This document shows, piece after piece, positions 1 through 11,400 of a stretch of 64,000 nucleotides of DNA (positions are counted from its first letter, which is position 1; every line of letters begins with the position of its first letter). The position numbers were made by a program, and so were the translations under genes. The stretch comes from Flectonema sp. DT1601. Lineage: Eukaryota > Euglenozoa > Diplonemea > Diplonemida > Diplonemidae. The notes under the pieces are model-generated. The model saw only the letters and a list, made by a program, of their open reading frames with translations. It was not told the DNA's origin and did not search any database. Location: NCBI GenBank assembly GCA_964019425.1, contig OZ025847.1:1-64000 (forward strand). The letters run 5' to 3'.

Positions 1-597
1 CATCTTCCCCATCAGGGCTGACAGGTGCTTTGAATACGTAAGAAGCGCCGATTCCGCCGCTCCCGTTGCCATCACGAAGAGAACAGCTGTGTCCCCATTG
101 ACTTGTAGGTTCTGGCTGCCTGCCCAATTTATCAGTCTCTTCCAGAGCTGCTTCCTGCTGGAAGTGGTCTCCTTTGCCCACATCTTCTCCATTGTCTCTC
201 CAAGTCTTTCTGTTGCTTGGAGCACTCCCACAGAGTCTTCCTTCTGATTTCTGCTCAGGGCAGAGGGCTCCACTATGTCTAGAAGGACATTTTGGATCAC
301 CCCTGAAGAGTCCCTTCTGGGTTCTTCCTCCACTTTTTCTACTAAGTCTGTCTTTTCCAGATTTTTGAGATTCTTTGAATTTTCCCTGACTGGACTTAGA
401 GATGAGATACTTTTTGAAATTGCCATCCCAGGCTTTCCCGGGGTATACCTGCGCATTAGACCAATTACTTTGAGATTTCTCTGAATTTTCAGTGTTCCTC
501 TTTCTATTTCTACCTGCTTCTTTACCTTCAATATTTGTAGCAAGTTTCCCGAGGCTCTTGCTCTCCTCACTGGCAGTGTAGGGCTGGACGTCGCCAG
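1..597 (-). CDS. Probable tyrosine recombinase ORF of the retroelement, partial (runs off the window)
   Basis: The minus strand stays open from directly downstream of the gag-like ORF to the window edge, in the same reading frame as gag. The first ~110 residues are basic and low in complexity. The last ~50 visible residues (about 1-170) include WKRLINWAGSQNLQ and SALLTYSKHLSALMGKM, the helical pattern of the core-binding domain that precedes the catalytic domain in tyrosine recombinases. The catalytic R-H-R-Y residues would lie off the window, so the assignment rests on this helical pattern and on the gag-then-YR order of Ngaro/VIPER elements. The start codon is not clear. Confidence 0.45.
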   Translation of the reverse strand, partial: MATSSPTLPVRRARASGNLLQILKVKKQVEIERGTLKIQRNLKVIGLMRRYTPGKPGMAISKSISSLSPVRENSKNLKNLEKTDLVEKVEEEPRRDSSGVIQNVLLDIVEPSALSRNQKEDSVGVLQATERLGETMEKMWAKETTSSRKQLWKRLINWAGSQNLQVNGDTAVLFVMATGAAESALLTYSKHLSALMGKM

Positions 598-1662
598 TCA
601 TTGTCCCCCAGCCCTTCCGTTTCCCTGTCCTCGCTGGAACGTCCTACGGAATGGAACATATCCTCCTTTTCTTCCTTTTGTACTTGCACTGCTTGTAAGG
701 TTTCTGGTAATTGCTTTCTTCTTTGCCATAAGTACTGCATTAGCCTTCTGTAATGGATCATTAGCCTCTGTTTTAAGCTGATTGATTAGATCCGACCTCT
801 TTGTCCCATTCATGCAATACATATTCTGAATCTTCAAATCTCTCAGCAAGTTATTTCCTAATGAGACTGCATTCTCGTTCTTGTCCCATCCTGGGATGAA
901 TTCCATAGCTAATATGAATCTTTCTAAGTTATTGTAATAATTCTCTAGCAACTCAACCCCTGGTCCAGGGGGAACTCTTCCTACGAATTTTGATTCCAGT
1001 TTAATCAGCAAGATCTCTGTCAGCCGTTGTTCCATGATTGGAATCCAGTCTAAAACACTATTCGTGTCTAATACAGCAGACTGCATCTGTGAATCTTCTT
1101 CTCCACCTTGCTGAGTACCTTGCTGAGGCGCTGCAGGAAGCACTGGTGGTGGTACAGGCTGTGGCCCCTGCGAGGTCTGCTGATGTGGTGTATTTTGAAA
1201 ATGCTGCTGGAGCTGTTGCTGTAATTGTTGCTGAAGCTGCTGCTGAAACTGCAGTTGAGACTGTTGAAACTGCTGGAACTGATCTTTAATTCCAATTACT
1301 TCTTGTTTGAGGATGTTTGTCTCATGCGAACGCACCTCGCTCTCTTGTCGAACTGCAGCATCCCGCTTCTGACTTTCTTCCCTCGTGCGTGCTATCACGG
1401 CAGCTGCGATTCCTGGTTCGATTTCACTCACATTAGGAGCTTCTAATACATCTATTTTGATACATCCTGTTTGTCCCAGTTCCCTAACAGTTTTACTCAT
1501 AGCTTGGTTATAAATTCCACCCTTGCCTGCTCTGTCAATCTTCACTATTCCTTCTAATGGTAAATCATTAACGAAGAAGGCCCTAACTTTGTGGCCCATT
1601 GTGCTTGCTAGAAATCCTTCAATCTCATCATCATTCATGCACTTAATAGTTGCAGTAGTCAT
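598..1662 (-). CDS. Gag-like structural protein of the retroelement
   Basis: The ORF gives 354 residues from the ATG at 1662. This start is preferred over the longer open frame to 1836 because a pyrimidine tract and AG (1708-1709) lie between them, the usual position of a splice acceptor here. Features in order: a compact N-terminal ~100 residues; a long glutamine-rich coiled coil (~residues 110-175, many QQLQQ runs); a proline/glutamine-rich linker; a helical segment around residues 205-310 resembling the capsid-like part of Gag proteins; and a basic, glycine/arginine-rich tail suited to nucleic-acid binding. No CCHC zinc knuckle is seen. I recognise it as gag-like from this layout and from its position before a probable recombinase. 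Confidence 0.55.
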   Translation of the reverse strand: MTTATIKCMNDDEIEGFLASTMGHKVRAFFVNDLPLEGIVKIDRAGKGGIYNQAMSKTVRELGQTGCIKIDVLEAPNVSEIEPGIAAAVIARTREESQKRDAAVRQESEVRSHETNILKQEVIGIKDQFQQFQQSQLQFQQQLQQQLQQQLQQHFQNTPHQQTSQGPQPVPPPVLPAAPQQGTQQGGEEDSQMQSAVLDTNSVLDWIPIMEQRLTEILLIKLESKFVGRVPPGPGVELLENYYNNLERFILAMEFIPGWDKNENAVSLGNNLLRDLKIQNMYCMNGTKRSDLINQLKTEANDPLQKANAVLMAKKKAITRNLTSSASTKGRKGGYVPFRRTFQRGQGNGRAGGQ

Positions 1663-2008
1663 TTTTCTTTTACTTTTAGTGGTGAGATGTGACAAAGTGG
1701 CAAATAACTGCAAAAGTAAAAGAATAAATTTATTAGAATCCAAATTATTTAAACTATAACAGAAAGACAACTTAGCACCAAAACTCCATGATTTTTTACT
1801 GCTAACTGAATTAGCAGCTGAACACCTAGATTTCAAAACCAGATTGCCTACTAAAAGGAGTCCTTTCTCATCCTATTATACCTTATCTATCTTTCCTAAA
1901 CCTGCTTATGTGCAGAAATCCAGCATCTTTTCCTTGGGCAAAAACCTTTCTTACTTTTCTAGTAAGAAAGTTTTCTGCCTAAATTCTGGTGCATTTTGGA
2001 TGGCTGCG
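1663..2008 (-). other. Retroelement leader with two perfect hairpins
   Basis: This is the untranslated leader between the SL junction and the gag-like start. It contains two perfect inverted repeats: CTTTCTTACT pairing with AGTAAGAAAG (about 1949-1973), and CTGCTAA pairing with TTAGCAG around a 5-nt loop (about 1802-1820). A pyrimidine-rich tract followed by AG at 1708-1709 resembles the trans-splice acceptors in front of the host genes in this window. Confidence 0.5.
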
Positions 2009-2018
2009 GAGACTGTAC

Positions 2019-2057
2019 CAATAAAGTACAGAAACTGTAGCTTTAGAATCGTTGGTT
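2019..2057 (-). ncRNA. SL RNA: SL exon of the interrupted SL RNA gene
   Basis: The 39-nt exon and the first 10 nt after it (GTACAGTCTC, 2018-2009) are intact and match the other units. From 2008 on, the SL intron is replaced by retroelement sequence. The upstream promoter-bearing spacer (2058 onward) is also complete, so this copy may still be transcribed, but it cannot make a normal SL RNA from the sequence visible here. Confidence 0.85.
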
Positions 2058-2337
2058 AACCTTAAAAAGCAGTTACCTCAGGTTATTAGAAACTGTGTGG
2101 CTTTTAGAACTACTAGCCAGTACTAACAGAAATGCTTGCTTGCGGGTAGGGAAGTAAGGGGGCTTGGGCTCTGCCTTAGCTTTAACGTTAACGTGGGAGC
2201 GGCGAAAATTACGTCTTTCGGGGGGAAAAGCCAAAAGAAAAATATATTAAGTAATATAAATTAAATGTTTTACATAAAAATAGGAAACACTCACTTTCTT
2301 CTGCTTGGCAAACAGAGGTACACGGGCAATAAAAAAA

Positions 2338-2448
2338 CCCCAAAAGAAGAGAATTCTTCCTAAGAGGTTAGCTAAATATTCTAAGCAAGCTTAGATATTG
2401 AGACTGTACCAATAAAGTACAGAAACTGTAGCTTTAGAATCGTTGGTT
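2338..2448 (-). ncRNA. SL RNA: Spliced-leader (mini-exon) RNA gene, first complete copy of the array
   Basis: The SL RNA donates its 5' exon to all nuclear mRNAs by trans-splicing. The exon is 2448 down to 2410 (39 nt, beginning AACCAACGATTC and ending CAGTTTCTGTACTTTATTG). It is followed by a GTACAG donor and a 72-nt intron-like part (2409-2338). That part holds a perfect hairpin (TCTAAGC with GCTTAGA), a pyrimidine-rich CTTCTTTTGGGG stretch near the 3' end where an Sm site would be expected, and then a T7 tract (2331-2337) as likely terminator. The predicted length is about 111-118 nt. The exon's 3' half is nearly the same as in kinetoplastids, and the whole exon is, from memory, two changes away from the Diplonema one. 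Confidence 0.93.
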
Positions 2449-5400
2449 AACCTTAAAAAGCAGTTACCTCAGGTTATTAGAAACTGTGTGGCTTTTAGAA
2501 CTACTAGCCAGTACTAACAGAAATGCTTGCTTGCGGGTAGGGAAGTAAGGGGGCTTGGGCTCTGCCTTAGCTTTAACGTTAACGTGGGAGCGGCGAAAAT
2601 TACGTCTTTCGGGGGGAAAAGCCAAAAGAAAAATATATTAAGTAATATAAATTAAATGTTTTACATAAAAATAGGAAACACTCACTTTCTTCTGCTTGGC
2701 AAACAGAGGTACACGGGCAATAAAAAAACCCCAAAAGAAGAGAATTCTTCCTAAGAGGTTAGCTAAATATTCTAAGCAAGCTTAGATATTGAGACTGTAC
2801 CAATAAAGTACAGAAACTGTAGCTTTAGAATCGTTGGTTAACCTTAAAAAGCAGTTACCTCAGGTTATTAGAAACTGTGTGGCTTTTAGAACTACTAGCC
2901 AGTACTAACAGAAATGCTTGCTTGCGGGTAGGGAAGTAAGGGGGCTTGGGCTCTGCCTTAGCTTTAACGTTAACGTGGGAGCGGCGAAAATTACGTCTTT
3001 CGGGGGGAAAAGCCAAAAGAAAAATATATTAAGTAATATAAATTAAATGTTTTACATAAAAATAGGAAACACTCACTTTCTTCTGCTTGGCAAACAGAGG
3101 TACACGGGCAATAAAAAAACCCCAAAAGAAGAGAATTCTTCCTAAGAGGTTAGCTAAATATTCTAAGCAAGCTTAGATATTGAGACTGTACCAATAAAGT
3201 ACAGAAACTGTAGCTTTAGAATCGTTGGTTAACCTTAAAAAGCAGTTACCTCAGGTTATTAGAAACTGTGTGGCTTTTAGAACTACTAGCCAGTACTAAC
3301 AGAAATGCTTGCTTGCGGGTAGGGAAGTAAGGGGGCTTGGGCTCTGCCTTAGCTTTAACGTTAACGTGGGAGCGGCGAAAATTACGTCTTTCGGGGGGAA
3401 AAGCCAAAAGAAAAATATATTAAGTAATATAAATTAAATGTTTTACATAAAAATAGGAAACACTCACTTTCTTCTGCTTGGCAAACAGAGGTACACGGGC
3501 AATAAAAAAACCCCAAAAGAAGAGAATTCTTCCTAAGAGGTTAGCTAAATATTCTAAGCAAGCTTAGATATTGAGACTGTACCAATAAAGTACAGAAACT
3601 GTAGCTTTAGAATCGTTGGTTAACCTTAAAAAGCAGTTACCTCAGGTTATTAGAAACTGTGTGGCTTTTAGAACTACTAGCCAGTACTAACAGAAATGCT
3701 TGCTTGCGGGTAGGGAAGTAAGGGGGCTTGGGCTCTGCCTTAGCTTTAACGTTAACGTGGGAGCGGCGAAAATTACGTCTTTCGGGGGGAAAAGCCAAAA
3801 GAAAAATATATTAAGTAATATAAATTAAATGTTTTACATAAAAATAGGAAACACTCACTTTCTTCTGCTTGGCAAACAGAGGTACACGGGCAATAAAAAA
3901 ACCCCAAAAGAAGAGAATTCTTCCTAAGAGGTTAGCTAAATATTCTAAGCAAGCTTAGATATTGAGACTGTACCAATAAAGTACAGAAACTGTAGCTTTA
4001 GAATCGTTGGTTAACCTTAAAAAGCAGTTACCTCAGGTTATTAGAAACTGTGTGGCTTTTAGAACTACTAGCCAGTACTAACAGAAATGCTTGCTTGCGG
4101 GTAGGGAAGTAAGGGGGCTTGGGCTCTGCCTTAGCTTTAACGTTAACGTGGGAGCGGCGAAAATTACGTCTTTCGGGGGGAAAAGCCAAAAGAAAAATAT
4201 ATTAAGTAATATAAATTAAATGTTTTACATAAAAATAGGAAACACTCACTTTCTTCTGCTTGGCAAACAGAGGTACACGGGCAATAAAAAAACCCCAAAA
4301 GAAGAGAATTCTTCCTAAGAGGTTAGCTAAATATTCTAAGCAAGCTTAGATATTGAGACTGTACCAATAAAGTACAGAAACTGTAGCTTTAGAATCGTTG
4401 GTTAACCTTAAAAAGCAGTTACCTCAGGTTATTAGAAACTGTGTGGCTTTTAGAACTACTAGCCAGTACTAACAGAAATGCTTGCTTGCGGGTAGGGAAG
4501 TAAGGGGGCTTGGGCTCTGCCTTAGCTTTAACGTTAACGTGGGAGCGGCGAAAATTACGTCTTTCGGGGGGAAAAGCCAAAAGAAAAATATATTAAGTAA
4601 TATAAATTAAATGTTTTACATAAAAATAGGAAACACTCACTTTCTTCTGCTTGGCAAACAGAGGTACACGGGCAATAAAAAAACCCCAAAAGAAGAGAAT
4701 TCTTCCTAAGAGGTTAGCTAAATATTCTAAGCAAGCTTAGATATTGAGACTGTACCAATAAAGTACAGAAACTGTAGCTTTAGAATCGTTGGTTAACCTT
4801 AAAAAGCAGTTACCTCAGGTTATTAGAAACTGTGTGGCTTTTAGAACTACTAGCCAGTACTAACAGAAATGCTTGCTTGCGGGTAGGGAAGTAAGGGGGC
4901 TTGGGCTCTGCCTTAGCTTTAACGTTAACGTGGGAGCGGCGAAAATTACGTCTTTCGGGGGGAAAAGCCAAAAGAAAAATATATTAAGTAATATAAATTA
5001 AATGTTTTACATAAAAATAGGAAACACTCACTTTCTTCTGCTTGGCAAACAGAGGTACACGGGCAATAAAAAAACCCCAAAAGAAGAGAATTCTTCCTAA
5101 GAGGTTAGCTAAATATTCTAAGCAAGCTTAGATATTGAGACTGTACCAATAAAGTACAGAAACTGTAGCTTTAGAATCGTTGGTTAACCTTAAAAAGCAG
5201 TTACCTCAGGTTATTAGAAACTGTGTGGCTTTTAGAACTACTAGCCAGTACTAACAGAAATGCTTGCTTGCGGGTAGGGAAGTAAGGGGGCTTGGGCTCT
5301 GCCTTAGCTTTAACGTTAACGTGGGAGCGGCGAAAATTACGTCTTTCGGGGGGAAAAGCCAAAAGAAAAATATATTAAGTAATATAAATTAAATGTTTTA

Positions 5401-8400
5401 CATAAAAATAGGAAACACTCACTTTCTTCTGCTTGGCAAACAGAGGTACACGGGCAATAAAAAAACCCCAAAAGAAGAGAATTCTTCCTAAGAGGTTAGC
5501 TAAATATTCTAAGCAAGCTTAGATATTGAGACTGTACCAATAAAGTACAGAAACTGTAGCTTTAGAATCGTTGGTTAACCTTAAAAAGCAGTTACCTCAG
5601 GTTATTAGAAACTGTGTGGCTTTTAGAACTACTAGCCAGTACTAACAGAAATGCTTGCTTGCGGGTAGGGAAGTAAGGGGGCTTGGGCTCTGCCTTAGCT
5701 TTAACGTTAACGTGGGAGCGGCGAAAATTACGTCTTTCGGGGGGAAAAGCCAAAAGAAAAATATATTAAGTAATATAAATTAAATGTTTTACATAAAAAT
5801 AGGAAACACTCACTTTCTTCTGCTTGGCAAACAGAGGTACACGGGCAATAAAAAAACCCCAAAAGAAGAGAATTCTTCCTAAGAGGTTAGCTAAATATTC
5901 TAAGCAAGCTTAGATATTGAGACTGTACCAATAAAGTACAGAAACTGTAGCTTTAGAATCGTTGGTTAACCTTAAAAAGCAGTTACCTCAGGTTATTAGA
6001 AACTGTGTGGCTTTTAGAACTACTAGCCAGTACTAACAGAAATGCTTGCTTGCGGGTAGGGAAGTAAGGGGGCTTGGGCTCTGCCTTAGCTTTAACGTTA
6101 ACGTGGGAGCGGCGAAAATTACGTCTTTCGGGGGGAAAAGCCAAAAGAAAAATATATTAAGTAATATAAATTAAATGTTTTACATAAAAATAGGAAACAC
6201 TCACTTTCTTCTGCTTGGCAAACAGAGGTACACGGGCAATAAAAAAACCCCAAAAGAAGAGAATTCTTCCTAAGAGGTTAGCTAAATATTCTAAGCAAGC
6301 TTAGATATTGAGACTGTACCAATAAAGTACAGAAACTGTAGCTTTAGAATCGTTGGTTAACCTTAAAAAGCAGTTACCTCAGGTTATTAGAAACTGTGTG
6401 GCTTTTAGAACTACTAGCCAGTACTAACAGAAATGCTTGCTTGCGGGTAGGGAAGTAAGGGGGCTTGGGCTCTGCCTTAGCTTTAACGTTAACGTGGGAG
6501 CGGCGAAAATTACGTCTTTCGGGGGGAAAAGCCAAAAGAAAAATATATTAAGTAATATAAATTAAATGTTTTACATAAAAATAGGAAACACTCACTTTCT
6601 TCTGCTTGGCAAACAGAGGTACACGGGCAATAAAAAAACCCCAAAAGAAGAGAATTCTTCCTAAGAGGTTAGCTAAATATTCTAAGCAAGCTTAGATATT
6701 GAGACTGTACCAATAAAGTACAGAAACTGTAGCTTTAGAATCGTTGGTTAACCTTAAAAAGCAGTTACCTCAGGTTATTAGAAACTGTGTGGCTTTTAGA
6801 ACTACTAGCCAGTACTAACAGAAATGCTTGCTTGCGGGTAGGGAAGTAAGGGGGCTTGGGCTCTGCCTTAGCTTTAACGTTAACGTGGGAGCGGCGAAAA
6901 TTACGTCTTTCGGGGGGAAAAGCCAAAAGAAAAATATATTAAGTAATATAAATTAAATGTTTTACATAAAAATAGGAAACACTCACTTTCTTCTGCTTGG
7001 CAAACAGAGGTACACGGGCAATAAAAAAACCCCAAAAGAAGAGAATTCTTCCTAAGAGGTTAGCTAAATATTCTAAGCAAGCTTAGATATTGAGACTGTA
7101 CCAATAAAGTACAGAAACTGTAGCTTTAGAATCGTTGGTTAACCTTAAAAAGCAGTTACCTCAGGTTATTAGAAACTGTGTGGCTTTTAGAACTACTAGC
7201 CAGTACTAACAGAAATGCTTGCTTGCGGGTAGGGAAGTAAGGGGGCTTGGGCTCTGCCTTAGCTTTAACGTTAACGTGGGAGCGGCGAAAATTACGTCTT
7301 TCGGGGGGAAAAGCCAAAAGAAAAATATATTAAGTAATATAAATTAAATGTTTTACATAAAAATAGGAAACACTCACTTTCTTCTGCTTGGCAAACAGAG
7401 GTACACGGGCAATAAAAAAACCCCAAAAGAAGAGAATTCTTCCTAAGAGGTTAGCTAAATATTCTAAGCAAGCTTAGATATTGAGACTGTACCAATAAAG
7501 TACAGAAACTGTAGCTTTAGAATCGTTGGTTAACCTTAAAAAGCAGTTACCTCAGGTTATTAGAAACTGTGTGGCTTTTAGAACTACTAGCCAGTACTAA
7601 CAGAAATGCTTGCTTGCGGGTAGGGAAGTAAGGGGGCTTGGGCTCTGCCTTAGCTTTAACGTTAACGTGGGAGCGGCGAAAATTACGTCTTTCGGGGGGA
7701 AAAGCCAAAAGAAAAATATATTAAGTAATATAAATTAAATGTTTTACATAAAAATAGGAAACACTCACTTTCTTCTGCTTGGCAAACAGAGGTACACGGG
7801 CAATAAAAAAACCCCAAAAGAAGAGAATTCTTCCTAAGAGGTTAGCTAAATATTCTAAGCAAGCTTAGATATTGAGACTGTACCAATAAAGTACAGAAAC
7901 TGTAGCTTTAGAATCGTTGGTTAACCTTAAAAAGCAGTTACCTCAGGTTATTAGAAACTGTGTGGCTTTTAGAACTACTAGCCAGTACTAACAGAAATGC
8001 TTGCTTGCGGGTAGGGAAGTAAGGGGGCTTGGGCTCTGCCTTAGCTTTAACGTTAACGTGGGAGCGGCGAAAATTACGTCTTTCGGGGGGAAAAGCCAAA
8101 AGAAAAATATATTAAGTAATATAAATTAAATGTTTTACATAAAAATAGGAAACACTCACTTTCTTCTGCTTGGCAAACAGAGGTACACGGGCAATAAAAA
8201 AACCCCAAAAGAAGAGAATTCTTCCTAAGAGGTTAGCTAAATATTCTAAGCAAGCTTAGATATTGAGACTGTACCAATAAAGTACAGAAACTGTAGCTTT
8301 AGAATCGTTGGTTAACCTTAAAAAGCAGTTACCTCAGGTTATTAGAAACTGTGTGGCTTTTAGAACTACTAGCCAGTACTAACAGAAATGCTTGCTTGCG

Positions 8401-11400
8401 GGTAGGGAAGTAAGGGGGCTTGGGCTCTGCCTTAGCTTTAACGTTAACGTGGGAGCGGCGAAAATTACGTCTTTCGGGGGGAAAAGCCAAAAGAAAAATA
8501 TATTAAGTAATATAAATTAAATGTTTTACATAAAAATAGGAAACACTCACTTTCTTCTGCTTGGCAAACAGAGGTACACGGGCAATAAAAAAACCCCAAA
8601 AGAAGAGAATTCTTCCTAAGAGGTTAGCTAAATATTCTAAGCAAGCTTAGATATTGAGACTGTACCAATAAAGTACAGAAACTGTAGCTTTAGAATCGTT
8701 GGTTAACCTTAAAAAGCAGTTACCTCAGGTTATTAGAAACTGTGTGGCTTTTAGAACTACTAGCCAGTACTAACAGAAATGCTTGCTTGCGGGTAGGGAA
8801 GTAAGGGGGCTTGGGCTCTGCCTTAGCTTTAACGTTAACGTGGGAGCGGCGAAAATTACGTCTTTCGGGGGGAAAAGCCAAAAGAAAAATATATTAAGTA
8901 ATATAAATTAAATGTTTTACATAAAAATAGGAAACACTCACTTTCTTCTGCTTGGCAAACAGAGGTACACGGGCAATAAAAAAACCCCAAAAGAAGAGAA
9001 TTCTTCCTAAGAGGTTAGCTAAATATTCTAAGCAAGCTTAGATATTGAGACTGTACCAATAAAGTACAGAAACTGTAGCTTTAGAATCGTTGGTTAACCT
9101 TAAAAAGCAGTTACCTCAGGTTATTAGAAACTGTGTGGCTTTTAGAACTACTAGCCAGTACTAACAGAAATGCTTGCTTGCGGGTAGGGAAGTAAGGGGG
9201 CTTGGGCTCTGCCTTAGCTTTAACGTTAACGTGGGAGCGGCGAAAATTACGTCTTTCGGGGGGAAAAGCCAAAAGAAAAATATATTAAGTAATATAAATT
9301 AAATGTTTTACATAAAAATAGGAAACACTCACTTTCTTCTGCTTGGCAAACAGAGGTACACGGGCAATAAAAAAACCCCAAAAGAAGAGAATTCTTCCTA
9401 AGAGGTTAGCTAAATATTCTAAGCAAGCTTAGATATTGAGACTGTACCAATAAAGTACAGAAACTGTAGCTTTAGAATCGTTGGTTAACCTTAAAAAGCA
9501 GTTACCTCAGGTTATTAGAAACTGTGTGGCTTTTAGAACTACTAGCCAGTACTAACAGAAATGCTTGCTTGCGGGTAGGGAAGTAAGGGGGCTTGGGCTC
9601 TGCCTTAGCTTTAACGTTAACGTGGGAGCGGCGAAAATTACGTCTTTCGGGGGGAAAAGCCAAAAGAAAAATATATTAAGTAATATAAATTAAATGTTTT
9701 ACATAAAAATAGGAAACACTCACTTTCTTCTGCTTGGCAAACAGAGGTACACGGGCAATAAAAAAACCCCAAAAGAAGAGAATTCTTCCTAAGAGGTTAG
9801 CTAAATATTCTAAGCAAGCTTAGATATTGAGACTGTACCAATAAAGTACAGAAACTGTAGCTTTAGAATCGTTGGTTAACCTTAAAAAGCAGTTACCTCA
9901 GGTTATTAGAAACTGTGTGGCTTTTAGAACTACTAGCCAGTACTAACAGAAATGCTTGCTTGCGGGTAGGGAAGTAAGGGGGCTTGGGCTCTGCCTTAGC
10001 TTTAACGTTAACGTGGGAGCGGCGAAAATTACGTCTTTCGGGGGGAAAAGCCAAAAGAAAAATATATTAAGTAATATAAATTAAATGTTTTACATAAAAA
10101 TAGGAAACACTCACTTTCTTCTGCTTGGCAAACAGAGGTACACGGGCAATAAAAAAACCCCAAAAGAAGAGAATTCTTCCTAAGAGGTTAGCTAAATATT
10201 CTAAGCAAGCTTAGATATTGAGACTGTACCAATAAAGTACAGAAACTGTAGCTTTAGAATCGTTGGTTAACCTTAAAAAGCAGTTACCTCAGGTTATTAG
10301 AAACTGTGTGGCTTTTAGAACTACTAGCCAGTACTAACAGAAATGCTTGCTTGCGGGTAGGGAAGTAAGGGGGCTTGGGCTCTGCCTTAGCTTTAACGTT
10401 AACGTGGGAGCGGCGAAAATTACGTCTTTCGGGGGGAAAAGCCAAAAGAAAAATATATTAAGTAATATAAATTAAATGTTTTACATAAAAATAGGAAACA
10501 CTCACTTTCTTCTGCTTGGCAAACAGAGGTACACGGGCAATAAAAAAACCCCAAAAGAAGAGAATTCTTCCTAAGAGGTTAGCTAAATATTCTAAGCAAG
10601 CTTAGATATTGAGACTGTACCAATAAAGTACAGAAACTGTAGCTTTAGAATCGTTGGTTAACCTTAAAAAGCAGTTACCTCAGGTTATTAGAAACTGTGT
10701 GGCTTTTAGAACTACTAGCCAGTACTAACAGAAATGCTTGCTTGCGGGTAGGGAAGTAAGGGGGCTTGGGCTCTGCCTTAGCTTTAACGTTAACGTGGGA
10801 GCGGCGAAAATTACGTCTTTCGGGGGGAAAAGCCAAAAGAAAAATATATTAAGTAATATAAATTAAATGTTTTACATAAAAATAGGAAACACTCACTTTC
10901 TTCTGCTTGGCAAACAGAGGTACACGGGCAATAAAAAAACCCCAAAAGAAGAGAATTCTTCCTAAGAGGTTAGCTAAATATTCTAAGCAAGCTTAGATAT
11001 TGAGACTGTACCAATAAAGTACAGAAACTGTAGCTTTAGAATCGTTGGTTAACCTTAAAAAGCAGTTACCTCAGGTTATTAGAAACTGTGTGGCTTTTAG
11101 AACTACTAGCCAGTACTAACAGAAATGCTTGCTTGCGGGTAGGGAAGTAAGGGGGCTTGGGCTCTGCCTTAGCTTTAACGTTAACGTGGGAGCGGCGAAA
11201 ATTACGTCTTTCGGGGGGAAAAGCCAAAAGAAAAATATATTAAGTAATATAAATTAAATGTTTTACATAAAAATAGGAAACACTCACTTTCTTCTGCTTG
11301 GCAAACAGAGGTACACGGGCAATAAAAAAACCCCAAAAGAAGAGAATTCTTCCTAAGAGGTTAGCTAAATATTCTAAGCAAGCTTAGATATTGAGACTGT

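Larger units (their letters stand above)
1..2008 (-). mobile_element. 5' part of a tyrosine-recombinase (YR) retroelement, DIRS/Ngaro/VIPER-like, inserted in an SL RNA gene
   Basis: The element runs on the minus strand from 2008 toward position 1 and continues beyond the window. Its visible parts are a leader (1663-2008), a gag-like ORF (598-1662) and the beginning of a second ORF (1-597) whose far end looks like the N-terminal helical domain of a tyrosine recombinase. Gag followed by YR is the order known from Ngaro and trypanosome VIPER elements, whereas classical DIRS places the YR last. The right boundary is sharp: from 2009 onward the sequence is SL RNA gene, and the element replaces it 10 nt after the SL exon. 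The visible portion looks whole. The sharp junction suggests a young insertion, but the other end and any terminal repeats lie outside the window. A different gag-bearing retroelement class remains possible because no reverse transcriptase is visible. Confidence 0.65.

Noticed and set aside
174-484. Plus-strand open frames at the left edge
   Set aside because: They are shadows of the retroelement ORF on the minus strand.
1-2008. SLACS/CZAR/CRE-type non-LTR retrotransposon
   Set aside because: Those elements insert within the SL exon near nucleotide 11. This one lies in the intron, and its second ORF looks like a recombinase.
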